Assembly (NCBI GenBank): GCA_016709025.1
Contig: JADJEQ010000008.1
Location: 124,001-188,000 of the forward strand
Reading direction: 5' to 3'
Source of the DNA: Bacteroidales bacterium
GTDB lineage: Bacteria; Bacteroidota; Bacteroidia; Bacteroidales; Lentimicrobiaceae
DNA length: 64,000 nucleotides
A model generated the notes under the pieces. It saw only the letters and a program-made list of their open reading frames with translations. It made no database searches and had not been told where the DNA came from. Positions 7,524 through 15,672 of this stretch are shown here, piece by piece (the stretch's first letter is position 1; every line of letters begins with the position of its first letter). A program made the translations under genes and the position numbers.

Positions 7524-9671
7524 TTAAATCCTGATCAGGAGATTAACAAAGAATGTACGGCCTGGTTCATATAGCTTACCTGAAGATCCGGAAAGCTTTC
7601 TGTTGAGGTGGTCATAATATGCTTTGTTAAAAAGGTTGTTAATACCGGAAGTTATGGTTAACCATGAATATGGTATAAGATCAACCGATAAATTTGCTAT
7701 TACATATCCAGGAGAATTTTCTTCGTACGAAGCCCCTGAAACGGCGTCCTGTTTGGCAACAGCCCTTATTTCAATGCCTGGTTTTAGCCGGTCACCAACA
7801 AGAAGATAGGTAGCTTTTAATTTAGCCTCAAAGGGTGGTATTTCCGGAATTGGATCGTTTTTCAAGATAACCGTGCCAGCAGCCTGATTGTTTTCGAGGA
7901 TGATTTTTTCTATTTCGGGGAAAAAAGCATAAGTATAGCCTGCCGAAAATGCCACCCCCATATTTTCAACCGGTGTTGATGTTACACCTGCTTCAATGCC
8001 ATAAAAAACAGCCCTGTCGATGTTGTTAAACTGTTTAACACCGGGCGCTCCCATACTAACCGGTCGGGCTACCGAAGGCGGAACCAGCGTGCCGGTTATA
8101 AAATCCTGCACATCCGATCTGAACAGATTGACAAAAATTCTGGAATTCTTCAGGGAGTAGTTAAACATCAGATCGGCCTGATAATTTATTTCAGGTTTTA
8201 AGTCAGGGTTTCCCAGATAATCGTACTTGTCGTAGCCTGTAGCCAGGAATTTTATGTAGCGTTCCTGCATGTCAGGGGCCCTGGTTCCACGGGCCAGACC
8301 CAGGGAGAGCTTTGCTTTTTTGTTGATATCCCATGAACCGCTGGCCGAAAGGCTAAGTAAGACCTTGCCTGCCGGTTTAACTTCAAACCAGGTGATGTCA
8401 TCTTTTGCAATTACCAGGGTGTCGCCCGAATCGCTGTAGTTGTAATCAACGCGCATGCTGGCTGCATAACTGAATTTCCTGTTTCCGGATGATATTCCTG
8501 TGAAAAGACCATTGTTGAGTATGAACGCATCCTTCCACAGGTTGAAATATTTAATGGAAGTAAATTCCTGGCCATTCATCTGCATGATCATTTTCATTTC
8601 ACGCACTCCGTCTTTTCGCGCCAGTTCACTGTCAAAACCCCCGTTTATCAGGAAATTACCTGTTTTGCGATTTATAATAACCCTGGCCCCTGATATGCTT
8701 GTATTCACCTTAGCCACTGCCTGCATTTTTCCGGTGTAAGGTGGTACAACCTGCGAATACTGCGGTCTGAAACGGTTATCCATTTCGTGATATACACCGC
8801 TGCGATACACAGAAACCTGTATATTGTTATCAGGAATGAGCAAATCGTGTTTGGTATAGAGCGCTGAAAAAATGTGCGTATTGTCTTCTATTTCATCCAT
8901 GGGAAGAGCAGGGTACATGACCTCCCGCCCGAATGTTCCCTTATAGGAGACGATTATGGCTTCTCCTTTATTGATCTGGTAACCCAGGTCTGCATAAAAA
9001 TCTTTCTTGTTAAATGCCGATTCCCATTCTTTCCCATTCCCATCGGTGTAGTTTCCGAAGTTCTTAATTCCTCCTCCAAGCCGGTAATATAATGTACCAT
9101 CCGAACCGGATATGCTCAGGTGCTGCCTGATTCCTTTCCTGTTGTTATCATAGCCGGTAACTGAAACCACTTTTGGACTTCGTACAACAAACGCATTTTC
9201 ATCGCGTGTTACAATCTTTATGCTGGAGGAAGGGGATGGCCCATACTGCAGCAGGTAAGGCCCGCGCATAATTTCCATACGTTCAATCTGCTCCGGTTCA
9301 ATGTGCGATAACACAGGATCCATCCGGTTGGGGCATCCGCCTTCGATGTGGATGCCTTCGTCCAGGAAAATGTTGAGCTGTGAGTACCGGAAACCACGGA
9401 CTACCGGGTCAACAGCGTACCCACCTCTGCGGATGCCGCTGATATTGGGTTCGTTGCGAAGTATATCACCGATATCTGCTACATTTGTTTTTTGAAATAT
9501 CTCACCCGGTATTACGGTGCGCGGAGTCATACGGTTAAAAACCGAGTCGGTGATCGTAACTTCAGGGAGTTTTATAAGGGTATCAGAAAGTCCCTGCCCT
9601 TTCAAAAGTAGTCCTGACAAACTCAACACAACCACCACAATGGCCCGCTGAATTATTTGGTTGCTGTTCAT
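7524..9671 (-). CDS. TonB-dependent outer-membrane receptor
   Basis: A 715-residue receptor with a signal peptide at about residues 1-26. The plug domain (about 45-155) carries VIPGEIFQKTNVADIGDILRN-type plug motifs and IERMEIMRGPYLLQYGPS. A 22-strand-type barrel follows, with an internal LARGTRAPDMQERY and the C-terminal NNLFNKAYYDHLNR / GRTFFVNLLIRI pair. There is no N-terminal CarboxypepD-like domain, so it is not SusC-like. It lies between a NifX-like His-rich protein and an MbnP-like lipoprotein, which points to metal or metal-chelate import, probably copper-linked. Confidence 0.92.
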   Translation of the reverse strand: MNSNQIIQRAIVVVVLSLSGLLLKGQGLSDTLIKLPEVTITDSVFNRMTPRTVIPGEIFQKTNVADIGDILRNEPNISGIRRGGYAVDPVVRGFRYSQLNIFLDEGIHIEGGCPNRMDPVLSHIEPEQIERMEIMRGPYLLQYGPSPSSSIKIVTRDENAFVVRSPKVVSVTGYDNNRKGIRQHLSISGSDGTLYYRLGGGIKNFGNYTDGNGKEWESAFNKKDFYADLGYQINKGEAIIVSYKGTFGREVMYPALPMDEIEDNTHIFSALYTKHDLLIPDNNIQVSVYRSGVYHEMDNRFRPQYSQVVPPYTGKMQAVAKVNTSISGARVIINRKTGNFLINGGFDSELARKDGVREMKMIMQMNGQEFTSIKYFNLWKDAFILNNGLFTGISSGNRKFSYAASMRVDYNYSDSGDTLVIAKDDITWFEVKPAGKVLLSLSASGSWDINKKAKLSLGLARGTRAPDMQERYIKFLATGYDKYDYLGNPDLKPEINYQADLMFNYSLKNSRIFVNLFRSDVQDFITGTLVPPSVARPVSMGAPGVKQFNNIDRAVFYGIEAGVTSTPVENMGVAFSAGYTYAFFPEIEKIILENNQAAGTVILKNDPIPEIPPFEAKLKATYLLVGDRLKPGIEIRAVAKQDAVSGASYEENSPGYVIANLSVDLIPYSWLTITSGINNLFNKAYYDHLNRKLSGSSGKLYEPGRTFFVNLLIRI

Positions 9672-9782
9672 TTTCTTTCAGATCTTTACTAATAACAGGA
9701 ATTCAGGAAAAAACGGACTTGTGGGGATCAGTTCTCTTTCATATTAAGATATGTCTGTATCAAAGTAGGAATCACCACTTTT

Positions 9783-10181
9783 TTAATGCCGGCAACAACT
9801 ATCGGTGTTGTTATCAAGCTGATTCTCCAGAAAGAGTTTAACAGCCTTCCGGGCATCCGGTTCCCTGGTTACAAATACCTTTTTATTCGCTGACATAAAA
9901 TCATTGTAAAGTCGTTGTCCCATCCCGCCGGCAATAATAATTTCACAGTCGTACAGCAGATCCAGTATGCCACTGTGGGAATGGTTGTGCTCTTCATGAG
10001 AATGGCTGTGCTCACCTGCTTGTTCCGCATGCCCGCCTTTGGCATGGCCGGTAACGTTGTTTTCGCGGTATTCTTCGTGCAGAATCTCCTGATCATTGGT
10101 GTTGAATACAATAAAACCATGGCTTTTTCCGAAATGTGCCGATACGGAAATGTTGTCGTTGCTGGGGATTGCAATTTTCAT
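9783..10181 (-). CDS. NifX/NifB-type (dinitrogenase cofactor-like) protein with His-rich insert
   Basis: 132 residues from the ATG at 10179-10181. The frame is open further upstream, but MKIAIPSNDNISVSAHFGKS is the standard start of the family and the upstream part overlaps the promoter. The fold is the small ribonuclease-H-like NifX/NafY domain, ending in IIIAGGMGQRLYNDF and a C-terminal CC pair. The middle carries an unusual insert, about residues 42-66, with many His and Glu in HSH/HNHSH patterns, typical of metal binding. It is first in an apparent operon with the receptor and the MbnP-like gene, and would handle or sense metal in the cytoplasm. Confidence 0.8.
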   Translation of the reverse strand: MKIAIPSNDNISVSAHFGKSHGFIVFNTNDQEILHEEYRENNVTGHAKGGHAEQAGEHSHSHEEHNHSHSGILDLLYDCEIIIAGGMGQRLYNDFMSANKKVFVTREPDARKAVKLFLENQLDNNTDSCCRH

Positions 10182-10242
10182 ATTATTTTTTTTAGAAAAA
10201 GTTTTATGCGCAAATATGATTCCGCGCTTGCAGAATCCATTG

Positions 10243-10250
10243 CAAATGTA
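10243..10250 (-). promoter_or_regulatory. Putative -7 promoter element (TACATTTG)
   Basis: The minus strand reads TACATTTG, a full match to the Bacteroidota -7 consensus TAnnTTTG. It lies about 60 bases before the ATG of the NifX-like gene. A good -33 TTTG at the usual spacing is not seen; the spacer instead holds the palindrome at 10260-10275. Confidence 0.5.
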
Positions 10251-10259
10251 CAAATAATA

Positions 10260-10275
10260 ATGAACGTATGTTCAT
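10260..10275. promoter_or_regulatory. Palindromic operator candidate ATGAAC-N4-GTTCAT
   Basis: A perfect 6-base inverted repeat around GTAT lies 9 bases upstream of the -7 box of the NifX/receptor/MbnP unit. In this position a dimeric repressor would block RNA polymerase. The regulator is unknown and is not encoded next to it. Confidence 0.5.
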
Positions 10276-10360
10276 AATAAATATGAAATTCCAGAAACTG
10301 TCCGGATTTTGTCAATCTCTGCAAATAGCTTCGTCCTTTAAAGCGGGGAAGCAATAAAAA

Positions 10361-11434
10361 TCAGGGTTGGAATACGGAGCCGCCGCAATTGTCGCGCAAA
10401 GCGCCGGTGACCTCGGCCAGGCAGTTGTTTTGGTTGTTGATCCTGAGAACTCCAAGTAACGCAAAAATCAGGGCTTCCTTGAAATCGACAGTTTCATTGG
10501 AGGGAATTTTTACATCAAGGCTGGTATGCCTGGAAATCCTTTCCATCAGGAATGTATTGTGCACGCCTCCACCGGTAAATAACACAGTCCCGCCTTCAGT
10601 TTCCCGCAGGGCATGACCAGTCTGGATGGCGATGTGCTCAGTAAATGTGCGGAGTATTGTTTCCGGTGACCAGGAAGTATCAGTCAACAACGGGAGCACC
10701 CGGGCTTCAACCCACTCCCTGCCGAGTGACTTTGGGCCCGGTTGGCTGTAATAATCAAGGTTGTTAAGTTTGTCAAGGAGTACGTCGGAAATTGTCCCTT
10801 TTCTTGCCAGATTTCCTGATTCATCCATTTTGAGTCCCAATCTTCCAGCTTCCCTGTTGAGAATAAAGTTGGCCGGGCAGATATCCCAGGCAACCCTTCT
10901 GCCTTCCTGTTGAAACGAAAGGTTTGCAAAACCACCGATGTTCACGCAGGCTGCAAAATCGCCAAATAATAATTTGTCACCTATGGGTACCAGCGGGGCA
11001 CCTTGTCCGCCAAGGGCAACATCCAGGCTTCTGAAATCACAAACGGTTGTAATGCCGGTTTCGGCCGCAATGGCTGCTCCGCTTCCGATCTGCAGGGTCA
11101 TTCCCTCACCTGGCCGGTGGAAAATGGTATGACCGTGGCTGGCAATTATTTGAGGGATTACCGGAACTGTCGTCAGAAACTGATTGCAGGCCTGCCCGAT
11201 CCAGCGACCATAGCGGGTATGTGTAAGTGAAATGGTAAGTGCGTCAGCAATATGAAGCTCCTTTAAGATTATCTGCCATTCTTCAGGATAGGGGATGGTT
11301 TCAGCTTTTAAAATCTCATAGCTCCACCGGCCATTCAACACATCGAATCTGCACAATGCCAGATCGAGTCCGTCGAGCGAAGTTCCTGACATAATACCCA
11401 GTGCCACCATTGAATATTGATCCATTGTGTTCAT
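10361..11434 (-). CDS. anmK: Anhydro-N-acetylmuramic acid kinase
   Basis: A 357-residue cytoplasmic enzyme that opens and phosphorylates 1,6-anhydro-MurNAc to MurNAc-6-phosphate with ATP, in peptidoglycan recycling. The family signature GIMSGTSLDGLD is at residues 13-24, SHGHTIFHRP near 100 and NIGGFANLS in the middle; VLFTGGGVHN follows in the C-terminal lobe. Length is normal for the family. The start overlaps the stop of murF by 4 bases, so the two are translationally coupled and share a cell-wall role. Confidence 0.95.
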   Translation of the reverse strand: MNTMDQYSMVALGIMSGTSLDGLDLALCRFDVLNGRWSYEILKAETIPYPEEWQIILKELHIADALTISLTHTRYGRWIGQACNQFLTTVPVIPQIIASHGHTIFHRPGEGMTLQIGSGAAIAAETGITTVCDFRSLDVALGGQGAPLVPIGDKLLFGDFAACVNIGGFANLSFQQEGRRVAWDICPANFILNREAGRLGLKMDESGNLARKGTISDVLLDKLNNLDYYSQPGPKSLGREWVEARVLPLLTDTSWSPETILRTFTEHIAIQTGHALRETEGGTVLFTGGGVHNTFLMERISRHTSLDVKIPSNETVDFKEALIFALLGVLRINNQNNCLAEVTGALRDNCGGSVFQP

Positions 11435-12729
11435 AGGTTGGCAGTTATCGATTCGAGTTTCATCCCACGTGAACCTTTAATCAGGATGGTGGCCCCCTGA
11501 ATTCCGGCATTATTGAGGTAATTGTTTAATTCACTGATCGTTGAATAAGCTTTTACATTCTGTTTGCCGGCAGCGGCTTCAGCAAAGTGAGGCCCAACGG
11601 TTATAATGCTTTTGAAATGATTGTCAATTGCCAGATCCAGAATGGCCATGTGTTCAATTCCGGCTTCATCCCCGAGCTCAAACATATCGCCCAGGAGGAG
11701 TACTTTATCCGGGGCATTCATGGCCGAAAAATTACTGATGGCCGCCTGCATGCTCGAAGGGTTGGCGTTGTATGCATCCAGGATCAGGGTATTTTTTCCG
11801 GTTTTAAGAACCTGTGAACGGTTCATTTTGGGTTCGTAATTCTCAACTTCTTTCACGGCCTCTTCGGGTTTTACCCTGAAATGGCCTGCTATGCACAGGG
11901 CTGCCATGGCATTCTCGAAATTGTAGCTGCCGGCAAGCTTAGTCACGACATGGGATATTGCAGGATTTTCGATACCGAATTCAAGAAATTGTCCCCCGCT
12001 GATCATTCTGCCCCTGAAATCAGCATTGTCTGATTCCCCGTACGTGATTCGTTCCATTTCGTTAGTCAGTGACATCAGCAATGGATTGTCAGCATTTACA
12101 AAAACAGTTCCGCCGTTGTGCCTGAAGTGATTGTAGAGTTCGTTTTTGGCTTTTACTACCCCTGCGGCACTTCCAAATCCTTCAAGGTGCGCTTTCCCGA
12201 TATTTGTGATAATGCCATGTGTGGGCCGGGCAATTTTGCATAGCGCTTCAATTTCACCTATATGATTGGCCCCCATTTCAATAACGGCGATTTCCGTTTC
12301 AGGTTTAATGGTCAGTATCGTAATCGGAACCCCTATGTGGTTGTTCAGATTTCCAACAGTAGCATGGGTAACAAACCGGGCTGATAAAGCCGCAGCCATC
12401 AATTCTTTGGTGGTTGTTTTGCCGTTGGTGCCGGTAATTCCGATGACAGGTATTCTCAGGTGTTTTCTGAAATCCGATGCCAGTTGCTGAAGCGAGGCAA
12501 GCACATCATCTACCAGAAGCGTCCGGTTGTCGATATAAAATTCCGGATCATCGATCACTGCATACGCAGCGCCATTTTCCAGCGCTTTTTCACTGTATTG
12601 GTTACCGTTGAAATTATCGCCTTTGAGGGCAAAGAAGATGCTGCCTGGCTGTGCTATACGTGAATCGGTGCTGATGTATGGGTGATTTTTGAAGCGGAAC
12701 AGAAGTTCTTCAGGGCTGATTTTTTGCAT
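11431..12729 (-). CDS. murF: UDP-N-acetylmuramoyl-tripeptide--D-alanyl-D-alanine ligase
   Basis: A 432-residue Mur ligase that adds D-Ala-D-Ala to the UDP-MurNAc-tripeptide in the cytoplasm. The N-terminal MurF domain has YISTDSR and FFALKG. The P-loop GTNGKTT is at 100-106, EMGANHIGEIE and NIGKAHLEGFGS follow, and DAYNANPSSM is the C-terminal motif that marks MurF. It lies just downstream of gldJ across a terminator. Linkage of gldJ with murF is also seen in other Bacteroidota. Confidence 0.96.
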   Translation of the reverse strand: MQKISPEELLFRFKNHPYISTDSRIAQPGSIFFALKGDNFNGNQYSEKALENGAAYAVIDDPEFYIDNRTLLVDDVLASLQQLASDFRKHLRIPVIGITGTNGKTTTKELMAAALSARFVTHATVGNLNNHIGVPITILTIKPETEIAVIEMGANHIGEIEALCKIARPTHGIITNIGKAHLEGFGSAAGVVKAKNELYNHFRHNGGTVFVNADNPLLMSLTNEMERITYGESDNADFRGRMISGGQFLEFGIENPAISHVVTKLAGSYNFENAMAALCIAGHFRVKPEEAVKEVENYEPKMNRSQVLKTGKNTLILDAYNANPSSMQAAISNFSAMNAPDKVLLLGDMFELGDEAGIEHMAILDLAIDNHFKSIITVGPHFAEAAAGKQNVKAYSTISELNNYLNNAGIQGATILIKGSRGMKLESITANL

Positions 12730-12814
12730 AATTCTGAAAATGTCGGACTGGAAAAAGTTATTTGGAAATCCTTTCCGAAATTAGGGAATATCCTGATGAT
12801 CCTGCCAGCATCAT

Positions 12815-12850
12815 AAAAAAAAAGCCCACCATTAATACTGGTGTGCTTTT
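12815..12850 (-). terminator. Rho-independent terminator after gldJ
   Basis: On the minus strand GC-A-CACCA pairs with TGGTG-G-GC (one mismatch) around an AT loop and is followed by a run of nine T. It begins 19 bases after the gldJ stop and separates gldJ from murF. Confidence 0.82.
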
Positions 12851-12868
12851 GTATTTCAAATGTTGTCT

Positions 12869-14359
12869 CTATTTTTTCTTTTTTCCGTAGGCTCCGCCAA
12901 CTCTTCCCATGGCACAGCGGAAGCCAATGAAATTGGTTGCCTGGTTTTCGTCGAGGTAACGGCGGGTTGAAGGGCTGAGGAAATAGGCAGGATCTTTCCA
13001 TGAACCACCTTTGTAAACCCTTGAATGGTCGCTGACGAGTGAGGTCTTGCCGAATTCATACATCATATTGGTGGTGTTGATGGTATCGGCAGGAGCGGTT
13101 GTCCAGTCGGGATTAATGGTTGACTGGTAATCGCCGTCCACGTAGTTAACCTGATTGGCACTGCGGTAATTGAAGCGGTCTTTGCTTTCTTCGGTAGTTA
13201 CTTCACGGTATTTGATTCGGCCAAGACTGTCTTTGGGTGCCAGGAATCCTTCGGCATCGGTTTCTTTGGTTGTGAAGATATTTCCGCGGAATGGAGCATA
13301 ATCAGCCATGTCCTCATAAGTCAGCGGGCGATAAACGTCGAGCACCCATTCTGCGACATTACCGGCCATGTTATAGAGGCCATAATCGTTGGGCCAGTAT
13401 GAAGCAACTTCTGCCGGAAGATCGGCTCCGTCGTTCAGGCTGCCTGCAACGCCCATGTAGTCGCCACGGCCACGTTTGAAGTTGGCAAGAAATTGTCCGT
13501 AATATTTTTTCTGATCTGAGCGAACGATGGTTCCATTCCATGGATACACACGGCGTTCAACAACGCGCTCGTAAACAGTAGTACCAACAAGGCCAAGAGC
13601 GGCAAATTCCCATTCAGCTTCGGTCGGTAGCCTGTATTTCGGTGTCATGATACCGTCTTCGAGCTTAGCGCGGCGTTCGCCGGTTCCACTCGGGTTAAGG
13701 TCTTTAAGCGGTTTGTTTACGAGGCCTTCGTATTGTCCGGCCAGGTAAGCTTCGGTATTGAAGTTATTCTCATTGCGCTGATCGGGATCAAAATCGAGAA
13801 TCCCTTTGCGGATAAGCATCATTTCGTTTACGCGATCGGTACGCCACAGGCAATAATCGTTGGCCTGAACCCAGCTCACACCAACAACAGGATAATTGCG
13901 GTAAGCGGGATGACGGAAATAAGTTTCAACCAATGGCTCATTGTAAGCCAGTTTTTCACGCCATACAAGCGTATCGGGTAATGCTTTGCGGTAGACTTCG
14001 GGATAATCGGTACCGAAAACCCTGCTGAGCCAGTAGAGGTATTCCACATAATCAACATTGGCCACTTCGGTCTGATCAATATAGAAGGAAGGAACTGTAA
14101 CCCTTCGCGGGATATTGTCCCAATCGTACATGGGGTTGTCGGTGGTGCGGCCCATGGTAAATGTACCACCTTCTATCATCACCAGGCCCGGACCTATTGG
14201 TTGTTCACCATATTTGGTATTTACCTGATAACCTCCGTTTTTTGAATTATTGTATTCCCATCCGGTGGTTCTTGAAGAATCCTTTGAACAGGAAGAAGCA
14301 ATAAGAAGAACTGAAGCCAGGATCGTAAGTTTCTGATAGATGTTGCTGTAGCTGATCAT
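12869..14359 (-). CDS. gldJ: Gliding motility / type IX secretion lipoprotein GldJ
   Basis: About 496 residues from the ATG at 14357-14359 (MISYSNIYQK). An upstream ATG at 14407 is in frame but would overlap the preceding gene. The leader ends in a lipobox-like ASSC with Cys at residue 24. The rest is a formylglycine-generating-enzyme-like (SUMF1) domain: MIEGGTFTMGRT, FYIDQTEVANVDYVEYLYW, YRLPTEAEWEFAALG, YNMAGNVAEWVLDVY and a C-terminal FIGFRCAM. The last motif replaces the catalytic region of true FGE, as in GldJ/GldK. GldJ is needed for stability of the type IX secretion ring. It is followed by murF and preceded by a PorP-like gene. Confidence 0.9.
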   Translation of the reverse strand: MISYSNIYQKLTILASVLLIASSCSKDSSRTTGWEYNNSKNGGYQVNTKYGEQPIGPGLVMIEGGTFTMGRTTDNPMYDWDNIPRRVTVPSFYIDQTEVANVDYVEYLYWLSRVFGTDYPEVYRKALPDTLVWREKLAYNEPLVETYFRHPAYRNYPVVGVSWVQANDYCLWRTDRVNEMMLIRKGILDFDPDQRNENNFNTEAYLAGQYEGLVNKPLKDLNPSGTGERRAKLEDGIMTPKYRLPTEAEWEFAALGLVGTTVYERVVERRVYPWNGTIVRSDQKKYYGQFLANFKRGRGDYMGVAGSLNDGADLPAEVASYWPNDYGLYNMAGNVAEWVLDVYRPLTYEDMADYAPFRGNIFTTKETDAEGFLAPKDSLGRIKYREVTTEESKDRFNYRSANQVNYVDGDYQSTINPDWTTAPADTINTTNMMYEFGKTSLVSDHSRVYKGGSWKDPAYFLSPSTRRYLDENQATNFIGFRCAMGRVGGAYGKKKK

Positions 14360-14391
14360 TTCAGGTTTAATTGTTTGTTGATAATTGATAA

Positions 14392-15381
14392 CTAAAATCT
14401 GGGGCATTTTATTGCCTTTTGTTTAATACTTTTCTGACCGCAGTCAAATTGCCAGGCAAATGAAACTTCATGTGCGCCCCCGGTTGCATTGGTTAACTGT
14501 GAAACTGTATAATCGTAACTGTAACCGATTTTAAATTTTTCCTGTTGAAATCCTATCAGTGCAATGACAGCATCAGGATTTTCAAAATTGTGCCTGAACC
14601 ATGCGCCAACTACGAATGGGTATACATTAAGGTACACTCCCAGGTTCAATTGATGAAATTTCCCCTGCTGCTGGTACATGATGTTAGGTGATAAGCTAAG
14701 GTCTTCAACATCCCCTGATTTCAGACCATCTCTCAAATCAACCAGGGCTCCGGCATGGGCTGTGATTTTCATGTCGAGATTACTGCTTCCGTTGCTGTAA
14801 AATGAGTTGTCGGGTTGGGTAAGGTGATTGACAGCCAGCCCGCCATACAAACGCTCATTGTAACCAAAAAGCAAGCCTGCTGAAAAATCTATCAGTCCTA
14901 TATTTTGTCTGTCAGGCGGACTTTCCTGTGTAGGTGGGAGGTTATTGTCGATGCCTGATAGTAACTGATCTTCAAATATCAGTTTATTCCAGTTGAGTTT
15001 GTTCTGCATGTAGGTTGCCTGAAAGCCGGCGTTCATGGTAAGGCTCTTTGCAAGGTTTACCCTGAACGAATAGATTGCACTTGCCTGAGTGTTGGTAAGT
15101 ATGCCATCTGCCATGTTTTCTGTCATTACCATAAAACCAACGCCCCCTGAGACAGCATCAACATATTGATCATAAGCAGCAGAATATGTTACAAAACTAG
15201 CCGGGATAGATGGCCACTGGTTGCGATAATTCAAAGTAAGCCTGGGACAAATCTTTGATCCGGCCAGGGCAGGATTAAGATACATGGGATTGCCATAGAA
15301 CTGGGAAAAAGAAGCATCCTGGGCCCTGGTCAGGCTACCGGTAAACACCACAAGCGATATCAGAAGTAGCTTAAGTTTCAT
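14392..15381 (-). CDS. PorP/SprF family type IX secretion outer-membrane protein
   Basis: About 329 residues from MKLKLLLISL at 15379-15381, which gives a good signal peptide ending near TRAQ. An ATG eight codons upstream is also in frame. Family signatures are FSQFYGNPMYLNPALAGS at the mature N-terminus, LNYRNQWPSIPASFVTY, and repeated beta strands of a 14-strand-type barrel. The C-terminal part has FKIGYSYDYTVSQL and GGAHEVSFAW. Proteins of this family anchor or help secrete particular cargo of the type IX system. It sits divergent to the PorU genes and upstream of gldJ, so it belongs to the same secretion module. Confidence 0.92.
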   Translation of the reverse strand: MKLKLLLISLVVFTGSLTRAQDASFSQFYGNPMYLNPALAGSKICPRLTLNYRNQWPSIPASFVTYSAAYDQYVDAVSGGVGFMVMTENMADGILTNTQASAIYSFRVNLAKSLTMNAGFQATYMQNKLNWNKLIFEDQLLSGIDNNLPPTQESPPDRQNIGLIDFSAGLLFGYNERLYGGLAVNHLTQPDNSFYSNGSSNLDMKITAHAGALVDLRDGLKSGDVEDLSLSPNIMYQQQGKFHQLNLGVYLNVYPFVVGAWFRHNFENPDAVIALIGFQQEKFKIGYSYDYTVSQLTNATGGAHEVSFAWQFDCGQKSIKQKAIKCPRF

Positions 15382-15539
15382 GTGTAGGGGAATTTCAGCA
15401 GCCAATATTACGAATATTTTTTAATATCATGAATCAGCCCTTGAAAAAATGTTATTAATTATCCCGTAATTGCTGCAATAACGGAAATAATTTCCCGTTA
15501 GTATACCACTCAGTCAAATTTATAGCCGGATCCTCTCTG

Positions 15540-15547
15540 CAAAGATA
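15540..15547 (-). promoter_or_regulatory. Possible -7 box for the porP-gldJ unit (TATCTTTG)
   Basis: The minus strand reads TATCTTTG, matching TAnnTTTG, in the divergent spacer about 160 bases before the porP start. No clear -33 TTTG accompanies it. Assigned by pattern only. Confidence 0.35.
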
Positions 15548-15672
15548 CAATTAATGAACTTATTATAGTCCTTTTATGTTCTTTTTAAGAATTTTCCGGC
15601 ATGCTGATTCAAATATCTTAATCATTAAATTGCCGGAAAGTAATACAGATTACTACAAAAACAAGAAATACG

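Noticed and set aside
10260..10275. LexA/SOS box
   Set aside because: The core matches the Gram-positive LexA box but the downstream genes are metal-uptake genes and no SOS gene is nearby.
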